19,224 bases of DNA, from positions 1 to 19,224 of the forward strand of contig NZ_JBMNPQ010000029.1 of assembly GCF_050943655.1 (NCBI RefSeq), read 5' to 3'. The translations under genes and the position numbers were made by a program. The notes beneath the pieces are model-generated. The model was not told the DNA's origin. It did not search any database and was given only the letters and a program-made list of their open reading frames with translations. This DNA is from Peptoniphilus_A sp050943655. GTDB lineage: Bacteria; Bacillota; Clostridia; Tissierellales; Peptoniphilaceae. Each line of letters opens with the position of its first letter. Position 1 is the stretch's first letter. This document shows positions 1 through 7,204 of this stretch, piece after piece.

Positions 1-543
1 ATCGTCTCTTGATACTCCAATTGAAAATTCATCTCTATAATTTATTATTCCTTCTTTGATAGAAAAATAATTATAATCATAAATTGTAAGATTTGGCCTA
101 TAGCCCAAGAAACTTAAATACTTTATCTCAAAGGCAATTATTAAAGACAGTGGATCTTTTGTGTCATTAAATAGATTAAGAGTCTTCTCAAGAAGAGCAA
201 AAATCTTTTTATTTGGGTCCCTCTCAAGTGTGCTCTTATCGACAATTTCAAGAGCAAGAGAGGCATAAATTGTGTTAAATAGGTCCTCTCTTATTTTAAA
301 ATTAGATTCTATAATCTTTGCATTATTTATATAATAAAAACTTTGACCTTTTCTAAACAAATATTCATTTAAACCAAAAATCTGGCATACTCCCAAATTT
401 TTTGATTTACTCGTCTTTGCTCCCTTTACCATAATTGGTATTTTGCCGTAATCTTCTGTGAACACTCTAATTATTTTAGAAGAGTCCCCATAATCCATTT
501 CATTTATGACAATGCCTCTGGTAAAATCTTTAATTGTATCCAA
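1..543 (-). CDS. recO: DNA repair protein RecO, N-terminal 181 residues (truncated by window edge)
   Basis: Recombination mediator that loads RecA onto SSB-coated single-stranded DNA in the RecFOR pathway. The visible part reads as the OB-fold start (TRGIVINEMDYGDSSKIIRV, residues 8-27; EDYGKIPIMVKGAK, 30-43) followed by the helical domain with FEIKYLSFLGYRPNL (138-152), all typical of RecO. The start is TTG at 543: the same frame has a TAA three codons upstream, and the next ATG (residue 16) would cut off the conserved TRGIVI segment. It overlaps the end of era by 14 nt, so translation is probably coupled; its Shine-Dalgarno is weak. The stretch after GYRPNL, where many Gram-positive RecO proteins have the first zinc CxxC, has no cysteine. 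The C-terminus is outside the window. Identification is strong; the start is likely. Confidence 0.9.
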   Translation of the reverse strand, partial: MDTIKDFTRGIVINEMDYGDSSKIIRVFTEDYGKIPIMVKGAKTSKSKNLGVCQIFGLNEYLFRKGQSFYYINNAKIIESNFKIREDLFNTIYASLALEIVDKSTLERDPNKKIFALLEKTLNLFNDTKDPLSLIIAFEIKYLSFLGYRPNLTIYDYNYFSIKEGIINYRDEFSIGVSRDD

Positions 544-1432
544 ATCTCTTTACCGAATTGTCCTTATCTCGCCAATTCTTGTCAACCTTTATCCAAACTT
601 GTAAGTTAACTTGAGAACCAATAAGATTTTCTATAGATTCTCTAGATTCTTGTGCAATTTTTTTAAGCATCTGGCCATTCTTTCCAATTACAATTCCTTT
701 ATGACTTTCTCTTTCTACATAAATTATTGCATTAATATCATAGAGATCTTTTTCTTCTCTCTTTTTAAATTTTTCAATTTCAACTGCTATTCCATGAGGA
801 ACTTCTTCTTGCAAGTATTTAAGAGCTTTCTCGCGTATTAGCTCCTGTGCAATAAATCTCTCGTTCCTGTCAGTAATCATATCTTCAGGATAAAATATTG
901 GCCCTTCTTTAAGATAATCTTTAACAGTCTTTATATAAATATCAACACCATCTGCATTAAGCGCAGAAATAGGAATTATTTCATCAAAAATCTCCTCTTT
1001 ATTATACATGTCAATAACTTGAAGAAGATCTTCTTTTTTTACAGTGTCAATTTTATTTATCAAAAGAATAATTGGCAACTTGTCCTTATATTCTTTTAAA
1101 ATGTCAATAATTACTCTTTCCTGTTTACCTATTATATTAGATGTATCGACAATATATGTGATTACATCTGCATCTTCTATTCCAGCTTTTGATTCTTCTA
1201 ACATATACTCGCCTAACTTATTTTTAGGTTTTTGTATGCCAGGAGTATCTAAAAATATTATTTGAGCTTCGCTATCAGTGTAGATAAATGTTATATTTTG
1301 TCTCGTTGTTTGAGGCTTTGAAGAAATTGCCGAAATCTTTTCTCCAATTATTTCGTTAAGTAAAGTAGATTTTCCAACATTTGGTCTACCTACTATTGAA
1401 ACATAACCCGATTTAAAATTATTATTTTCCAT
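530..1432 (-). CDS. era: GTPase Era, ribosome small-subunit maturation
   Basis: Essential GTPase that binds the 3' end of 16S rRNA and assists 30S assembly. Counting from the second ATG (300 aa): G1 GRPNVGKS at 15-22, PQTTRQN effector loop at 40-46, DTPG (G3) at 62-65, NKID (G4) at 126-129, SAL (G5) at 156-158. The C-terminal KH domain has GIVIGKNGQMLKK with GKNG at 250-253 and the ending region VNLQVWIKVDKNWR. Two ATG codons lie in tandem (1435 and 1432). The first overlaps the cdd stop as TAATG but is only 2 nt from the AAGGAG site; the second has 5 nt spacing, so I chose it. Length is normal for the family. It lies between cdd and recO, the usual Firmicutes order. Confidence 0.97.
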   Translation of the reverse strand: MENNNFKSGYVSIVGRPNVGKSTLLNEIIGEKISAISSKPQTTRQNITFIYTDSEAQIIFLDTPGIQKPKNKLGEYMLEESKAGIEDADVITYIVDTSNIIGKQERVIIDILKEYKDKLPIILLINKIDTVKKEDLLQVIDMYNKEEIFDEIIPISALNADGVDIYIKTVKDYLKEGPIFYPEDMITDRNERFIAQELIREKALKYLQEEVPHGIAVEIEKFKKREEKDLYDINAIIYVERESHKGIVIGKNGQMLKKIAQESRESIENLIGSQVNLQVWIKVDKNWRDKDNSVKRFGYN

Positions 1433-1434
1433 CA

Positions 1435-1833
1435 TTACTCCTTGTTTAAATCTTCCGGTCCAAAAGAATGTGGCAGGATCTCTTCCATAGTAAAAGTCTT
1501 GTAATCATCAGTGCTATTGGCAATTACAATAACAGGATCTTTTGAAAATTCACGAATTACCTGTCTGCAAACTCCGCACGGAAAAGTGTAATCACTATCT
1601 CCTGTAATTGCAATCTTTTTAATCTCTCTTTTGCCCTCAGACACAGCCTTAAAAATGGCAGTCCTCTCAGCACAATTTGTTGGAGAGTAAGATGCTATTT
1701 CAATATTTCCACCAGTATAAATTGAACCATCTTCCATTTCTACACAACATCCCACATTAAAATGAGAATATGGAGTGTAAGTTTCATTGTTTTTTGCATC
1801 TATCGCTTTCTTTATAAGTTCTTTTATTTCCAT
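1435..1833 (-). CDS. cdd: Cytidine deaminase
   Basis: Zinc enzyme of pyrimidine salvage that deaminates cytidine and deoxycytidine to uridine and deoxyuridine in the cytoplasm. The 132-residue protein is the usual length for the homotetrameric form. The catalytic motifs are complete: CAERTA at 54-59 (zinc Cys54, proton shuttle Glu56) and PCGVCRQ at 85-91 (zinc Cys86 and Cys89); YTPYSHFNVG at 19-28 is the conserved N-terminal segment. The ATG directly abuts the TAA of the upstream DgkA-PAP2 gene (TAAATG), and the stop overlaps the first ATG of era, so the three genes are very likely co-translated. Confidence 0.97.
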   Translation of the reverse strand: MEIKELIKKAIDAKNNETYTPYSHFNVGCCVEMEDGSIYTGGNIEIASYSPTNCAERTAIFKAVSEGKREIKKIAITGDSDYTFPCGVCRQVIREFSKDPVIVIANSTDDYKTFTMEEILPHSFGPEDLNKE

Positions 1834-2541
1834 TTAACCAACTACCTTAAAAACAAAAATTGCAACACATATACCAAGTATTGCTCCAACAACTACTTCA
1901 CTTGTCTTGTGAATATTTCCTTCAACTCTTGACTCTGCAACAAGAAATGCAAGTCCGAATGCACAAAGAGTTATCAGTGACTTTTCTGCCAGCATTGAAA
2001 TAATAGTTGCCGCACAAAAAGCTATAGCAGAATGACCACTGCAAGCTCCACCCTGAAAGAAAGTTCCTCCATTTTTTTCTGCCATTACAAACTTTACTCC
2101 CACTGTTGCAATAATTACTATAATAAGTGAGACAAAGGCCAAATGGTTCGGTGCATTTTTTATCTTAAATAATAACAAATCACCCATTGAGGCAAATTTG
2201 TCATAAAAGACTAGATAAGCAACTACAATAGCATTAATCGCAGTAATAAGAACAGCTCCCGCTGCCACATCCTTTACATACTTCGCTATGGGGTTGTATT
2301 CCTGAACAACTAAATCGACTGTCCTCTCTATTGCCGTGTTTATCATCTCTGCAAACACAACAAGCACAATCGCAAATAACATAAGCATAAACTCAGTGCT
2401 TGAAATATCAAAAAATAGTGAAATTATTATTACTGCAATTGCTGCAAGATAATGAAATTTCATATTCTTTTCGGTTTTTAGAACAGAAATTATCCCTTGG
2501 ACTGCATAGTTAAAGGATGAAATAAAGCGTCCTTTTTTCAT
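1834..2541 (-). CDS. dgkA: DgkA-type undecaprenol/diacylglycerol kinase fused to a PAP2-like phosphatase domain
   Basis: Membrane protein of 235 aa with two modules. Residues 1-115 are a DgkA-family small integral membrane kinase with the hallmark EMINTAIERTVDL at 65-77; in Gram-positives this family mainly phosphorylates undecaprenol, feeding the cell-wall lipid carrier pool. Residues about 130-235 carry PAP2 (phosphatidic acid phosphatase type 2) motifs: CSGHSA at 167-172 (C2, His170) and SRVEGNIHKTSE at 204-215 (C3, Arg205 and His211, with Glu215 where classical C3 has Asp). The C1 motif KxxxxxxRP is degenerate (Lys150 present, NG at the RP position). A stand-alone DgkA is about half this length. 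The ATG at 2541 has an AGGTGA site and lies 8 nt after ybeY. Opposing kinase and phosphatase activity in one chain is inferred from the domains only. Confidence 0.9.
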   Translation of the reverse strand: MKKGRFISSFNYAVQGIISVLKTEKNMKFHYLAAIAVIIISLFFDISSTEFMLMLFAIVLVVFAEMINTAIERTVDLVVQEYNPIAKYVKDVAAGAVLITAINAIVVAYLVFYDKFASMGDLLLFKIKNAPNHLAFVSLIIVIIATVGVKFVMAEKNGGTFFQGGACSGHSAIAFCAATIISMLAEKSLITLCAFGLAFLVAESRVEGNIHKTSEVVVGAILGICVAIFVFKVVG

Positions 2542-2549
2542 AAAATCAC

Positions 2550-2996
2550 CTATTTAAAAATTTTAAGTTCTGACATTACATTTTTTTCTTTTTCACGCAT
2601 TATTTTCTTATCATCTTCATCAATGTGATCGTATCCCAAAAGGTGCAAAATGCTGTGGCAAGTAAGATATGAAAGTTCTCTCTCATTAGAATGGCCAAAT
2701 TCTTTTGCCTGCTTCATAACTCTTTTCATGTTAATTATCACATCGCCAAGAATGTTTCCACAAATTTTAAACTCATCATCTATTGGAAATGAAAGTACAT
2801 CAGTGGAAGAGTCCACTCCTCTAAAATCTCTATTTAACTCCTGTATCTCTTCATCGCCAACAAAAGATACAGAAACTTCAGCATCATCGTCAAAGTTTTC
2901 TAGTTCCAAAACTTTTTCTACTGTTTTTGTGACTATATTAAGAGTCTCATCAGTTATATCTAAAAAATCTTGTCTATTATCAAAATAAATTTTCAT
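2550..2996 (-). CDS. ybeY: Endoribonuclease YbeY (rRNA maturation / ribosome quality control)
   Basis: Zinc-dependent single-strand endoribonuclease needed for 16S rRNA 3'-end processing and late 70S quality control. The 148-residue protein contains the signature HSILHLLGYDH at 114-124, giving zinc ligands His114, His118 and His124, plus the conserved STDVLSFP at 64-71 and GDVIINM at 84-90. Its ATG overlaps the phoH TAA by one base (TAATG), indicating translational coupling. In Bacilli and Clostridia the gene yqfF/pgpH usually separates phoH and ybeY; here they are directly joined. Confidence 0.97.
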   Translation of the reverse strand: MKIYFDNRQDFLDITDETLNIVTKTVEKVLELENFDDDAEVSVSFVGDEEIQELNRDFRGVDSSTDVLSFPIDDEFKICGNILGDVIINMKRVMKQAKEFGHSNERELSYLTCHSILHLLGYDHIDEDDKKIMREKEKNVMSELKIFK

Positions 2997-4003
2997 TATT
3001 TTCCCTCTTTAGATGAATGTCTATTTGATGATTTTTGATTGTCTCTTGATTTTTCATATTTTTCGTAGGCTTCTATTATTCTTTGAACTAAAGGGTGTCT
3101 AACTATATCGTTTCTATTTAAATAAGTTATTCCTATTCCTTTTACTCCTGCTAAAATCTTAAGGACAGTTTTAAGTCCAGATTGCTTTCCACGTGGCAAG
3201 TCAATTTGAGTAACATCACCTGTAATAATAGCCTTAGAGCCATAACCAAGCCTTGTTAAAAACATCTTCATCTGCTCATTTGTAGTGTTTTGCGCCTCAT
3301 CAAGGATTACAAAAGCACTATCGAGAGTCCTACCACGCATATATGCAAGTGGTGCAACTTCGATTAGTCCCTTTTCGACTAAGTTGTTATAATTGTCGTG
3401 GCCTAGTATTTCAAAAAGCGCATCATAAAGTGGTCTTAAGTATGGATCTACTTTATTTTGAAGGTCTCCTGGCAAAAATCCAAGATTTTCCCCAGCCTCT
3501 ACAGCCGGTCTTGTCAAAATAATTCTGTTTACTTCTTTTGCCTTAAAAGCTCTAACAGCTGCTGCCATGGCAAGATAAGTTTTTCCCGTACCTGCAGGTC
3601 CTATTCCAAAGACTATGTCGTTATTGTTTATATTGTCAATGTATCTCTTTTGGCCAAGAGTCTTTGGTCTTATTGGTTTTCCCATTGAGGTATAGACAAT
3701 AGTTTCGTTTAAAAGCTCTGGTAGCGACCTCTTCTCATTATTTTTAATGAGTGATATAGAATAATTAATATCGGCTGTCGTTAGAGTTTTTTGTTTCTTT
3801 ACTAAATTGATAAGATTTTCCAGTAAAATTTTAGAATCTTCTACCTTATCTTCGTCTCCAAAAATAGTTAATCTGCCGTCAACAGATTTTATCCTTACGC
3901 CCATTTCTTTTTCAATTAAATTGATGTTTTCGTCTAATTTTCCAAATATTACTGAAATTAAATTTATATCGTCAATATCAATCGTAGCTTGTGATTTCGC
4001 CAA
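2996..4003 (-). CDS. phoH: PhoH family ATPase
   Basis: Cytoplasmic P-loop ATPase of the PhoH/YbeZ family, whose genes nearly always neighbour ybeY; a role with YbeY in RNA processing is proposed for the family. The 335-residue protein has an N-terminal KH-like segment (about 1-75), then the ATPase core with Walker A GPAGTGKT at 135-142, Walker B FVILDEAQ at 231-238 and the conserved TRPAVEAGENLGFLPGD at 164-180. The C-terminus is a short Lys/Ser-rich tail. The start is TTG, supported by an AGGAGG site 7 nt upstream. It is the first gene after the terminator at about 4040-4077. Candidate -10 TATTAT elements lie just upstream, but I see no good -35. Confidence 0.95.
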   Translation of the reverse strand: MAKSQATIDIDDINLISVIFGKLDENINLIEKEMGVRIKSVDGRLTIFGDEDKVEDSKILLENLINLVKKQKTLTTADINYSISLIKNNEKRSLPELLNETIVYTSMGKPIRPKTLGQKRYIDNINNNDIVFGIGPAGTGKTYLAMAAAVRAFKAKEVNRIILTRPAVEAGENLGFLPGDLQNKVDPYLRPLYDALFEILGHDNYNNLVEKGLIEVAPLAYMRGRTLDSAFVILDEAQNTTNEQMKMFLTRLGYGSKAIITGDVTQIDLPRGKQSGLKTVLKILAGVKGIGITYLNRNDIVRHPLVQRIIEAYEKYEKSRDNQKSSNRHSSKEGK

Positions 4004-4040
4004 ATAAATACCTCCTAAACGTGATTAATATAATATCATA

Positions 4041-4077
4041 AAAAGGCTTACTTTTCTATAGGAAGTGAAAAGTAAGC
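4041..4077 (-). terminator. Rho-independent terminator after the nfeD-floA-orf operon
   Basis: On the minus strand GCTTACTTTTC (4067-4077) pairs perfectly with GAAAAGTAAGC (4046-4056), an 11-bp stem with a 10-nt loop, followed by CTTTTT. It lies between the unknown membrane protein gene and phoH. It therefore separates the nfeD-floA unit from the phoH-to-recO unit, although read-through could still feed phoH. Confidence 0.85.
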
Positions 4078-4091
4078 TCTAATTTATCAAT

Positions 4092-4610
4092 TTATCTAAG
4101 GCTCAAAGGCTTATCAAAAATTTCTTTATAAACAAAAATATCAGCCACTTTTTCGCTATCAAAATCATAAAAATCATCTTCAAAATCTTTCTTTGAAACT
4201 TCCTCGCCCAAAAATGGAATTTCAGATAGAGGTGTTTGATTTAAATTTAATTCATCCATAATTTTCTTTTTCTTAGCTTCAGACTTTTCATCTTCAGTTA
4301 AATAATCATTAACATCTTGTAGCTTATTATTTTTATTCTTTATCTCTACATTTCTTTTGATGTCATCAGCACTTTTTGAAAAGTTTTTAAAACCTCCACT
4401 GTGCCTAACATCTTTCTTATTAAAAGCATCTTTGATTATAGTTTTTTTATAATTTTTTGCTAGATTTTGATCTTGCTCCCAATATTTGTCCATATTTTTC
4501 TTTTTGCTCTCTTTTATTGATTTAAAGACAGAAATTAAACCAGTAACTATAAATATTATTATTGGTAAATATGAAACAAATAAAATTTTTATAAAGTTTG
4601 AGAAACTCAT
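4092..4610 (-). CDS. Unknown single-pass membrane protein in the yqfB position
   Basis: I do not recognise this 172-residue protein. Residues about 9-29 (ILFVSYLPIIIFIVTGLISV) form one membrane-spanning helix, followed by a strongly basic stretch (KSIKESKKKNMDK), suggesting N-terminus out and the rest in the cytoplasm. The remainder is Lys/Asp/Asn-rich, probably partly disordered, with no cysteine and no catalytic motif I can name. It ends in a less charged tail, VADIFVYKEIFDKPLSLR, that looks like a short conserved docking segment. The ATG overlaps the floA TGA as ATGA, so it is translationally coupled to floA and is the last gene of its operon. A membrane-microdomain partner of FloA is a reasonable guess from position only. 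Confidence 0.75.
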   Translation of the reverse strand: MSFSNFIKILFVSYLPIIIFIVTGLISVFKSIKESKKKNMDKYWEQDQNLAKNYKKTIIKDAFNKKDVRHSGGFKNFSKSADDIKRNVEIKNKNNKLQDVNDYLTEDEKSEAKKKKIMDELNLNQTPLSEIPFLGEEVSKKDFEDDFYDFDSEKVADIFVYKEIFDKPLSLR

Positions 4611-5593
4611 TCTTTATTTCCCTTGTTCTTACTATTATCAGATGCTTTTGCAATAGTCTGTCTCATATCTGTATCGGAGTTTAGATTTTTAAGTTTATAA
4701 TAATCCATAACCCCAATATTGCCACTTCTTAGAGCCTCTGCCATAGCTATTGGAACTTGTGATTCTGCTTCTACAACTTTTGCTCTCATGGCCTCTACTT
4801 CAGCTCTCATTTCTTGTTCACGAGCATGTGCCATAGCACGTCTTTCACTTGCCTTTGCCTCAGAAATTCTCTTGTCAGCTTCTGCTTGGTCAGTTTGAAG
4901 TCTTGCACCTATATTTCTAGCAACATCTACATCTGCAATATCTATTGATAAAATTTCAAAAGCAGTACCAGAATCTAGTCCCTTATCTAAAACAACTTTT
5001 GATATTGAATCTGGATTTTCCAAAACAGATTTATAAGTTTGTGATGAACCCACTGTTGTTACAATACCTTCACCAACTCTTGCTATAATAGTTTGCTCTC
5101 CAGCACCACCGACAAGTCTGTCAATGTTTGCTCTAACAGTTACTTTAGCCTTTACAATGACCTCGATACCATCTTGTGCAACAGCAGAAATATTTGGTGT
5201 TTCTATAACTTTTGGATTTACAGAAACTTGCACAGCTTCAAGCACATCTCTTCCTGCAAGATCTATTGCAGCGGCACGTTCAAATTGTAGTGGAATATTT
5301 GCTCTTTGAGCAGCTATTAATGCATCTACAAGTGTATTTACATTACCACCTGCTAAGTAATGTGCCTCTAGTTCAGCTATGTCTAAACTAAGTCCTGCCT
5401 TAGTCGCTTTAATTACTGGTCTAACTATTCTTGATGGCTTTACTCTTCTAAGCTTCATGCCGATCAAATCAGATATTTTTATTTTAACACCTGAGAAAAA
5501 AGCTGTTATCCAAAGTCCAATTGGAACAAAGGATAAAAATAACAATATTAAAACAACTATAATAAATACGCCAACAATTGGTAAGATTCTCAT
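4607..5593 (-). CDS. floA: Flotillin-like scaffold protein FloA
   Basis: SPFH-family protein (YqfA/FloA) that assembles functional membrane microdomains. The 328 residues show an N-terminal membrane hairpin (about 5-33, two hydrophobic stretches), the SPFH/PHB domain with AELEAHYLAGGNVNTLVDAL at about 73-92 and the very conserved FERAAAIDLAGRDVLEAV, then an Ala/Glu-rich coiled coil (about 225-295, AEADKRISEAKASERRAMAH and onward) that mediates oligomerisation. The length matches B. subtilis YqfA. An AGGAGG site overlaps the TAG stop of nfeD, 8 nt upstream of the ATG; the TGA stop overlaps the next gene. The NfeD partner directly upstream is the standard pairing for this family. Confidence 0.96.
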   Translation of the reverse strand: MRILPIVGVFIIVVLILLFLSFVPIGLWITAFFSGVKIKISDLIGMKLRRVKPSRIVRPVIKATKAGLSLDIAELEAHYLAGGNVNTLVDALIAAQRANIPLQFERAAAIDLAGRDVLEAVQVSVNPKVIETPNISAVAQDGIEVIVKAKVTVRANIDRLVGGAGEQTIIARVGEGIVTTVGSSQTYKSVLENPDSISKVVLDKGLDSGTAFEILSIDIADVDVARNIGARLQTDQAEADKRISEAKASERRAMAHAREQEMRAEVEAMRAKVVEAESQVPIAMAEALRSGNIGVMDYYKLKNLNSDTDMRQTIAKASDNSKNKGNKE

Positions 5594-5601
5594 ACTACCT
5601 C

Positions 5602-6327
5602 CTATTTAACCTCTTCTACATATACATTGGATCCAGAGATCCTAACTACAACAACTTCTACACCTTTAGCTACATATCCTTTATTAGAAATTACTTCTAT
5701 TTTTTCATCAGACAAGTTTGCAAAACCTGTGGGTCTTAAAGGTGTCACAGTAAAAAGCTTTTGCCCTATTTGAACATCAGAAGAATCATTTGAAACAAAT
5801 CCAGACTCTGTAGTGGTGCTTGTAAATAATCTCATTTTATTTATTAGTTCAGAATCTCTACCTTGCTTAAACAAATATGTTCCAATCATTGCAGAAATAA
5901 TTATTGCAATTAATAGGGATAAAAATGCAAAGTAAATATCACTCATTGCCATTACAATAGCCGCAATCATGGCGCATATACCACTTATTCCAGCTATCCC
6001 AAAACCTGGAATAAGAGTTTCTATTCCAAGCAAAAGTATTCCAATGACAAAAATAAGTACTGAATACCAATTAGTATTATTCATAAGTAAATTTCCCCAG
6101 AAGAATAACCCAAAAGATACAAGTGATATTGCTCCCCCGAGTCCAAAGCCTGGAGTCAAAAATTCTAATACCACACCTGCAAGCGCAAGTACAAGTAATA
6201 TGGTAAAGATATACTCATTTGAAAATATTCCTCTAGCTGCTTTGCCTATATTATTTTCTGCAAAGACATTTATTGTATTGATACTCAAAATAAATGAAAA
6301 AATAAATAATTTTTTTAGAGCTTTCAT
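5602..6327 (-). CDS. NfeD family membrane protein, short form without protease domain
   Basis: Partner protein of the flotillin FloA. The 241 residues start with a signal-like segment (MKALKKLFIF ... VFA/EN, predicted cut near residue 23), followed by about four hydrophobic helices between 38 and 153 with Gly/Pro-rich turns (LTPGFGLGG at 57-65 and LIPGFGIAG at 105-113), and a C-terminal soluble NfeD OB-fold (about 175-241) with GQKLFTVTPLRPTGFA and KGVEVVVVRISGSNVYVE. The long NfeD forms, such as B. subtilis YqeZ, have an extra N-terminal ClpP-like serine protease; it is missing here. The ATG has a strong AGGAGG site. A weak TAAACT -10 lies about 18 bp upstream of the start, inside the gap after yqeY. 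Confidence 0.92.
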   Translation of the reverse strand: MKALKKLFIFSFILSINTINVFAENNIGKAARGIFSNEYIFTILLVLALAGVVLEFLTPGFGLGGAISLVSFGLFFWGNLLMNNTNWYSVLIFVIGILLLGIETLIPGFGIAGISGICAMIAAIVMAMSDIYFAFLSLLIAIIISAMIGTYLFKQGRDSELINKMRLFTSTTTESGFVSNDSSDVQIGQKLFTVTPLRPTGFANLSDEKIEVISNKGYVAKGVEVVVVRISGSNVYVEEVK

Positions 6328-6402
6328 ACTGCCCTCCTTTAAATAGTTTACACTATCTTTTTAATTTTTACCCAATCTTTGACTAATCTTATCTTTTGAG
6401 AA

Positions 6403-6433
6403 TTAAAAAACCTAGGCATTACACCTAGGTTTC
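6403..6433 (-). terminator. Rho-independent terminator after yqeY
   Basis: Minus strand AACCTAGG (6424-6431) pairs perfectly with CCTAGGTT (6409-6416), 8 bp with a 7-nt loop, running into a T-tract (6404-6410). It lies 3-4 nt past the yqeY stop and separates rpsU-yqeY from the nfeD operon. Confidence 0.85.
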
Positions 6434-6436
6434 GTT

Positions 6437-6880
6437 TTAATTTAAAATTTCTCTGGCAATCTTGTTTACCATGTTGCCATCTGCTTTGCCTTTAACTTTA
6501 GGCATTACATTTTTCATTAATTTTCCAATATCCTTCATTGAAGTTATACCATTTTCATCAATTGTCTCTTGAATAATATCGCGAAGTTCGTCTTCAGATA
6601 ATTGCTTAGGCAAATAGTTAAGTAAGATTTCAATTTCTTGTTCAGTTTGATCAACTAAATCTTGTCTATTTCCCTTTTTAAATTCTTCAATTGATGATCT
6701 TTTTTCTTTTACTTGCTTAGCGATGATGTCAATGATTTCAGGATCGCCAAGTTCAATTCGCTCGTCTACTTCTTTTTGTTTTATTGCTGCACGAACCATG
6801 GTTATAACATCTTTATGAAGCTTATCTTTATTTTTCATAGCTGTTTTAAGATCAGCCATGAGTCTCTCTTTTAGAGACAT
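6437..6880 (-). CDS. yqeY: GatB/YqeY domain-containing protein
   Basis: Small cytoplasmic protein made only of the YqeY domain, which resembles the tRNA-binding tail of the GatB subunit of Glu-tRNA amidotransferase; the family's exact role is not settled. The 147 residues match the normal length. Hallmarks are the N-terminal MSLKERLMADLKTAMKNKDK, EIEILLNYLPKQLSEDEL at about 81-98, and the C-terminal DIGKLMKNVMPKVKGKADG. It starts 11 nt after rpsU with a GGGGTG site, in the conserved rpsU-yqeY pair. The operon ends right after it at a hairpin terminator. Confidence 0.95.
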   Translation of the reverse strand: MSLKERLMADLKTAMKNKDKLHKDVITMVRAAIKQKEVDERIELGDPEIIDIIAKQVKEKRSSIEEFKKGNRQDLVDQTEQEIEILLNYLPKQLSEDELRDIIQETIDENGITSMKDIGKLMKNVMPKVKGKADGNMVNKIAREILN

Positions 6881-6891
6881 AAGAACACCCC

Positions 6892-7071
6892 TTAGTATCT
6901 GTGTTTTTTTCTGCGTGCCTCTTCAGATTTCTTCTTTCTTCTAACGCTTGGTTTTTCGTAGTGTTCTCTTTTTCTTACTTCTTTAAGAACGCCACTTGTG
7001 GCACATTGTCTTTTGAATCTTTTAAGCGCATTGTCTAAAGATTCATTTTCTCCAACCTTGATCTCGGACAT
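6892..7071 (-). CDS. rpsU: 30S ribosomal protein S21
   Basis: Small basic protein of the 30S subunit needed for translation initiation. The 59 residues from MSEIKVGENESLDNALKRFK to RRKKHRY cover the full S21 family: N-terminal helix, FKRQC, KEVRKREHYEKPS, and an Arg/Lys-rich tail. The open frame extends upstream to 7134, but those 21 codons would cover the -10 element and the untranslated leader. The ATG at 7071 has an AGGAGG site 6 nt upstream, so it is the real start. Promoter TTGAAG-17-TATAAT lies just upstream. Confidence 0.97.
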   Translation of the reverse strand: MSEIKVGENESLDNALKRFKRQCATSGVLKEVRKREHYEKPSVRRKKKSEEARRKKHRY

Positions 7072-7119
7072 TTTAAACCTCCTCTCGTAGAAAAGAGTAG
7101 CCTTTCGGCAATATAAGAT

Positions 7120-7148
7120 ATTATATCTCATCAAGTGTAAAACTTCAA
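7120..7148 (-). promoter_or_regulatory. Promoter of rpsU-yqeY
   Basis: Minus strand -35 TTGAAG (7143-7148), a 17-bp spacer and -10 TATAAT (7120-7125) form a near-consensus housekeeping promoter. The start of transcription would be near 7113, leaving a leader of about 42 nt that includes GCC-GAAA-GGC (7100-7109) and a second small inverted repeat (CTCT...AGAG) touching the AGGAGG site. A perfect palindrome AACAATAATTGTT lies at 7168-7180, about 20 bp upstream of the -35; it may be an operator or only AT-rich chance. Confidence 0.75.
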
Positions 7149-7204
7149 TAATATTTTCTCATAATGTAACAATAATTGTTGAGATTTTTATTGTTTTAAA
7201 AGTT

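Noticed and set aside
7072..7134. Longer S21 start at 7134
   Set aside because: These codons would cover the -10 box and leader, and the family start with a strong AGGAGG site is at 7071.
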